Of a stretch of DNA of 64,000 nucleotides, positions 60,801-64,000 are shown in pieces. The DNA is from an uncultured Granulosicoccus sp. (lineage in GTDB: Bacteria; Pseudomonadota; Gammaproteobacteria; Granulosicoccales; Granulosicoccaceae): NCBI GenBank assembly GCA_947495035.1, contig CANLXI010000012.1:1-64000 (forward strand), in the 5' to 3' direction. A program made the translations under genes and the position numbers. Each line of letters begins with the position of its first letter. Positions within the stretch are counted from its first letter, which is position 1. The notes beneath the pieces were generated by a model. It did not search any database. It worked only from the letters and a program-made list of their open reading frames with translations, and was not told the origin of the DNA.

Positions 60801-62404
60801 AGTGGCCGTTCCTGCAAGCAATCACCGGCGCCTCTCGTGCGCAGCTGCACGGTGGACTGCGTCTGCCAAGAGACAAGCCGGGTCTGCCGCTTGCCGGTGA
60901 CATCCGCACATTGGCATTGCCACCCCGACTGATCCTGCCACTTCTGGATTATCGCCGTGACGCGCTGCCGCCGCTGGTACAGGTCGGTCAGGAAGTCGAG
61001 GTCGGACAGCACCTGGCGGCCGGAGTGATAGCCACGGCCAGTGGACGAATCCTGTCGATCGAACCACGACCCGTCATCCACCCATCGGGCAAGCTTGCCC
61101 CCTGTGTGATTCTCGAACCGGATGAACATCAGGATAACGACGCTGCCTGCTACGAGGCGCTGCCAGCGATTACCGCCGATCGACTGGATCAATGCGGTGT
61201 GACTGGACTGGGCGGCGCCGCCTTCGCCACTGCCGACAAACTGACTGCGGTCGCCCGATCCGGCAGCCCGCTACAGACCCTGCTGATCAATGCGGTGGAA
61301 TGTGAACCGCAGATTGCCTGCGATGAAGCACTGATGATGTGCGACGCAAGCGCCATCATCAAGGCCATAGATGTGCTGAAACGGACAACGCAATGCCGGC
61401 GCTGTGTGCTGGCCGTGGAAAACGACAAGACCGCTGCCATTAGCGCCATTCATCAGGCCTTGCAGGCGCACCCGGTCGAGCTTGAGTTGATGTTGCTGGA
61501 GCCCGTCTATCCTGCAGGAGCCGAACGATCCCTGATCAGGCGCATCACGGGCCGCTCTCTGGCACCTGATCAACGACCTGCCAGCCTCGGTATTCTCAGC
61601 ATCAACGTTGCCACGGCACTGGCCGCCTACCGTGCCAGTCAGGGCTTTCCCCTGCATTCGCGAATCGTGACGGTATCCGGCGAGGGCTTGCCCGAGCCTG
61701 TCAATGTTCGGGTTCGTTTCGGCACCCCGGTGGAAGACGTTCTGCGTCAATGCCACTACTCGGCCTCTGCAGGCAGTCATCGGGTACGCGCCAATGGCCC
61801 CCTGAGCGGATTCGATCTGCATTCACTACAGGCCCCGATCACGGCCAGTACCAACAATCTCGGTATACACCGCATCGAACCGGCACCGACGAGCCTGCCC
61901 TGCATCCGATGCGGGGCCTGTGAGGATGTCTGCCCCGAGCAACTCCTGCCTCAACAACTGTATTGGTATGCACAGGCTGATGACCTGTCGGGCAGTCGGC
62001 GCTTCGGGCTGGACAGTTGCATTACCTGCGGCTGCTGCGACCTGGTCTGCCCTTCTGCCATTCCGTTGACGCAGGCCTTTCGCCACGCTAGGGATGCACA
62101 GCGTGAACAGGCACGTCAGGAACGCATGGCAGCCTTGTCGCAACAACGGCATCAGGCTCGCGAACAGAGACTGCAGGAACGAGCCGCCGCGCGCGAGGAA
62201 AGACGCCGACTGGCCAAGGCACAGTCGAGCTCCGGCAGCGATCCGATCGCCGATGCGCTGGCCAGAGCCCGTCAGCGGCGCAAACCACGACTTTCACAGG
62301 CTGGCCGTACATCAGCGCCTGCCGCTGATGAGTCAAACCGGGATTCACCGCCCGCCTCGGCGACTGAGGCGTCGGTCAAACGACCGGATGATGGTCGCCC
62401 ATGA
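60797..62404 (+). CDS. rnfC: Electron transport complex subunit RnfC
   Basis: The 535-residue peripheral subunit has an N-terminal NADH/FMN-binding region ([22 protein letters not shown]). Two 4Fe-4S motifs follow ([24 protein letters not shown]). A C-terminal tail rich in Ala, Arg, Gln and Glu after residue 425 may form a coiled coil. It overlaps rnfB and rnfD by ATGA arrangements. A long Ala-rich C-terminal tail is common in gammaproteobacterial RnfC. Confidence 0.95.
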   Translation: MKWPFLQAITGASRAQLHGGLRLPRDKPGLPLAGDIRTLALPPRLILPLLDYRRDALPPLVQVGQEVEVGQHLAAGVIATASGRILSIEPRPVIHPSGKLAPCVILEPDEHQDNDAACYEALPAITADRLDQCGVTGLGGAAFATADKLTAVARSGSPLQTLLINAVECEPQIACDEALMMCDASAIIKAIDVLKRTTQCRRCVLAVENDKTAAISAIHQALQAHPVELELMLLEPVYPAGAERSLIRRITGRSLAPDQRPASLGILSINVATALAAYRASQGFPLHSRIVTVSGEGLPEPVNVRVRFGTPVEDVLRQCHYSASAGSHRVRANGPLSGFDLHSLQAPITASTNNLGIHRIEPAPTSLPCIRCGACEDVCPEQLLPQQLYWYAQADDLSGSRRFGLDSCITCGCCDLVCPSAIPLTQAFRHARDAQREQARQERMAALSQQRHQAREQRLQERAAAREERRRLAKAQSSSGSDPIADALARARQRRKPRLSQAGRTSAPAADESNRDSPPASATEASVKRPDDGRP

Positions 62405-63519
62405 GCACGCTCGCACCCGACACGAAAGCCATTGCCTTGCAGCAGCGTCGCGTCCACCACATCATGCTGAACGTCATGCTGGCGCTGCTTCCCGGTACCC
62501 TGCTGCAAGCATGGTTGATCGATGATCGCGTACTGCAGACAGTGCCGATTGCCATGGCCGCTGCACTGTTGTTCGAAGCCGCGGCATTGCGACTGCGCGG
62601 CAAGGCCTTGCGTCCATCGCTCGCCGACGGCAGCATCCTTCTGGCCGCCTGGCTCCTGGCACTGTGTCTGCCGCCGTCTCTGCCCGTGTGGCAGCTGGTT
62701 GTCGGGATCTTTGTCATGGTCATGCTGGGCAAGCATCTATATGGCGGACTGGGGCACAACCCATTCAATCCGGCCATGGTGGCCTACGCCGTGCTGATCA
62801 TTTCCTTCCCGGTCACGATGAGCGACTGGCAGGCAAGGCAGCACACGGAGGTACCGGCCTCACAAACTTCTTCCTGGGACGGCATCAGCGGCGCCACGCC
62901 TCTGGATCAGCTTCGGCAGATTCGCGTGAAGCTGGCCAATTCCAGCCTGACAGCCTTGTCCGACAGCCCGTCCGTGCCCGCCGCGAATGCCGACCCGGAA
63001 GACACCCCTGCGAATACAGGGGCAATTTCCACGGTAGAACGCAATACTGACACTCAAGGCAGCTTGCCATCCTATCAGGATAGAGCGCAGGACCTGATCA
63101 TGAATTCCAATTGGATGTGGGTGAATCTCGCCTGGCTGGCCGGAGGCATCTATCTGTTGTTGATGCGTGTCATCAGCTGGCATGTGCCGCTGGCAGTACT
63201 GTCCGGCATCGCCCTGATGTATCTTGGGCTTGCCGCAGGTCAGTCCTCCCACGCCCTCCCTCTGATTCCCGCTCTGCTTTCCGGTGCGATCATGCTGGGG
63301 GCCTTCTTCATTGCCACCGATCCGGTGACGGCGGCAGCCAGTCGTCGAGGCAAACTGGTCTACGGTGCCGGAGTTGGCATTTTGACCGTGGTGATCCGTG
63401 AATTCAGCAGCTACCCGGAAGGCCTGGCCTTTGCCGTCCTGCTGATGAATACCGGCGTCCCTCTGATCGACTATCTGATTACCGGGCCTGCGGGCCGCTC
63501 GCGATCGTCTGCGCCATGA
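62401..63519 (+). CDS. rnfD: Electron transport complex subunit RnfD
   Basis: The 372-residue membrane subunit carries a covalently attached FMN at the Thr of the SGAT motif (Thr166, in DGISGATPL). About nine membrane helices are present. A polar insert (about residues 180-230), longer than in enterobacterial RnfD, lies in the periplasmic loop. It overlaps rnfC and rnfG by ATGA. Confidence 0.94.
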   Translation: MSTLAPDTKAIALQQRRVHHIMLNVMLALLPGTLLQAWLIDDRVLQTVPIAMAAALLFEAAALRLRGKALRPSLADGSILLAAWLLALCLPPSLPVWQLVVGIFVMVMLGKHLYGGLGHNPFNPAMVAYAVLIISFPVTMSDWQARQHTEVPASQTSSWDGISGATPLDQLRQIRVKLANSSLTALSDSPSVPAANADPEDTPANTGAISTVERNTDTQGSLPSYQDRAQDLIMNSNWMWVNLAWLAGGIYLLLMRVISWHVPLAVLSGIALMYLGLAAGQSSHALPLIPALLSGAIMLGAFFIATDPVTAAASRRGKLVYGAGVGILTVVIREFSSYPEGLAFAVLLMNTGVPLIDYLITGPAGRSRSSAP

Positions 63520-64000
63520 GAATACCAGCCAGAACCGGCCTGACTCTGGCCTGCTGCGCAGCGCTGGCAATCATCTCGCTGAGCCTCGTCCATCAAATGA
63601 CTCGTGAACGTCTGGAGGCAGCGCGCCAGCAATGGTTACTGCAGGGACTCTCGGCGGTGTTACCCGAAGGGCCCTACGATGAGGATCCGCTGAGCAGCCG
63701 CAGGATGATCACGGCTCCCGAACTGGGCAGTACGCAAGCGCTGCCTCTGTACACGGTGTATCGTGACAGGCAACCTCTGGCCGCCGTGCTCAGCGTGATT
63801 GCGCCGGATGGCTACAATGGTGATATCCGCTTGCTGTTGGGAGTCCGACCCGATGGGCAGATCATCGGTGCACGTGTGACCGAGCACCGAGAGACACCTG
63901 GCCTCGGAGATGATATCGAGATCATCCGCTCGGACTGGATCACGCAGTTTGCCGGGCGTTCGCTACAGCACGATACCGCCTCCGCCTGGGCGGTGACACG
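63516..64000 (+). CDS. rnfG: Electron transport complex subunit RnfG (3' end outside window)
   Basis: The gene starts at ATG 63516 overlapping the rnfD stop and runs off the window edge after about 161 codons. The product begins with a membrane anchor (LTLACCAALAIISLSLV) and continues with the RnfG periplasmic fold (GPYDEDPLSS ... YTVYRDRQPLAAVL ... GYNGDIRLLLGV ... VTEHRETPGLGDDIE). The covalent-FMN threonine site lies beyond the window. rnfE and possibly rnfH are expected to follow. Confidence 0.95.
   Translation, partial: MRIPARTGLTLACCAALAIISLSLVHQMTRERLEAARQQWLLQGLSAVLPEGPYDEDPLSSRRMITAPELGSTQALPLYTVYRDRQPLAAVLSVIAPDGYNGDIRLLLGVRPDGQIIGARVTEHRETPGLGDDIEIIRSDWITQFAGRSLQHDTASAWAVT

Overview
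The window looks like the chromosome of a free-living, respiring gammaproteobacterium with high G+C (judged by eye, not computed). Several gene neighbourhoods are classic for that class: ispB opposite rplU-rpmA-obgE, rpsT opposite murJ-ribF-ileS-lspA-ispH, yicC opposite rph-rdgB-hemW, mrp opposite metG, and an rnfABCDG operon. A marine member of the Chromatiales or Granulosicoccaceae is possible, but this is only an impression. No tRNA, rRNA, CRISPR array, transposase or prophage was seen.

Layout. 1-750: non-coding DNA with a striking 19-unit, 9-bp tandem array in three pure blocks (8+8+3), G-rich on the minus strand. 750-7650: small lipoprotein, ChaC-type enzyme, and a complete BMP-family (nucleoside-type) ABC importer followed by small membrane proteins. 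8000-12050: LpoB-like lipoprotein, TPR-type lipoprotein, a VOC-cupin-cupin fusion and a membrane protein. 12200-16750: envelope-stress block with a DegP/MucD-type protease divergent from an OmpR-type two-component system. 17000-24650: a predicted outer-membrane protein, yicC, rph-rdgB-hemW, rpmE and an overlapping nuclease-exonuclease-pseudouridine synthase operon. 24690-26450: secreted reprolysin-like zinc protease with a C-terminal sorting-like tail.

26480-40970: a large housekeeping stretch (ispB, ribosomal proteins L21, L27 and S20, obgE, proB, murJ, ribF, ileS, lspA, ispH). A three-gene SsuABC/TauABC-like transporter sits between ispB and rplU. 41080-44720: a carbohydrate-type ABC importer without an ATPase gene, then a pentapeptide-repeat protein. 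44890-47570: hpd (tyrosine catabolism) and uxaC (hexuronate catabolism). 47700-48760: three small stress-type genes on the minus strand (DUF1328, CsbD-like, BON), followed by about 800 bp without convincing genes.

49560-53630: an HDOD regulator, a large Ig-like-repeat lipoprotein and a small outer-membrane barrel, all on the minus strand. 53840-57300: TlpA-like thioredoxin lipoprotein and HemJ, then rppH, dcd and mrp on the opposite strand. 57430-64000: metG followed by the Rnf electron-transport operon, with rnfG cut by the window edge. No single unmistakably new system is visible. The best leads are the G-tract tandem array, the VOC-cupin-cupin fusion, the protease/two-component intergenic repeats, the reprolysin-like protease and the ATPase-less sugar importer.
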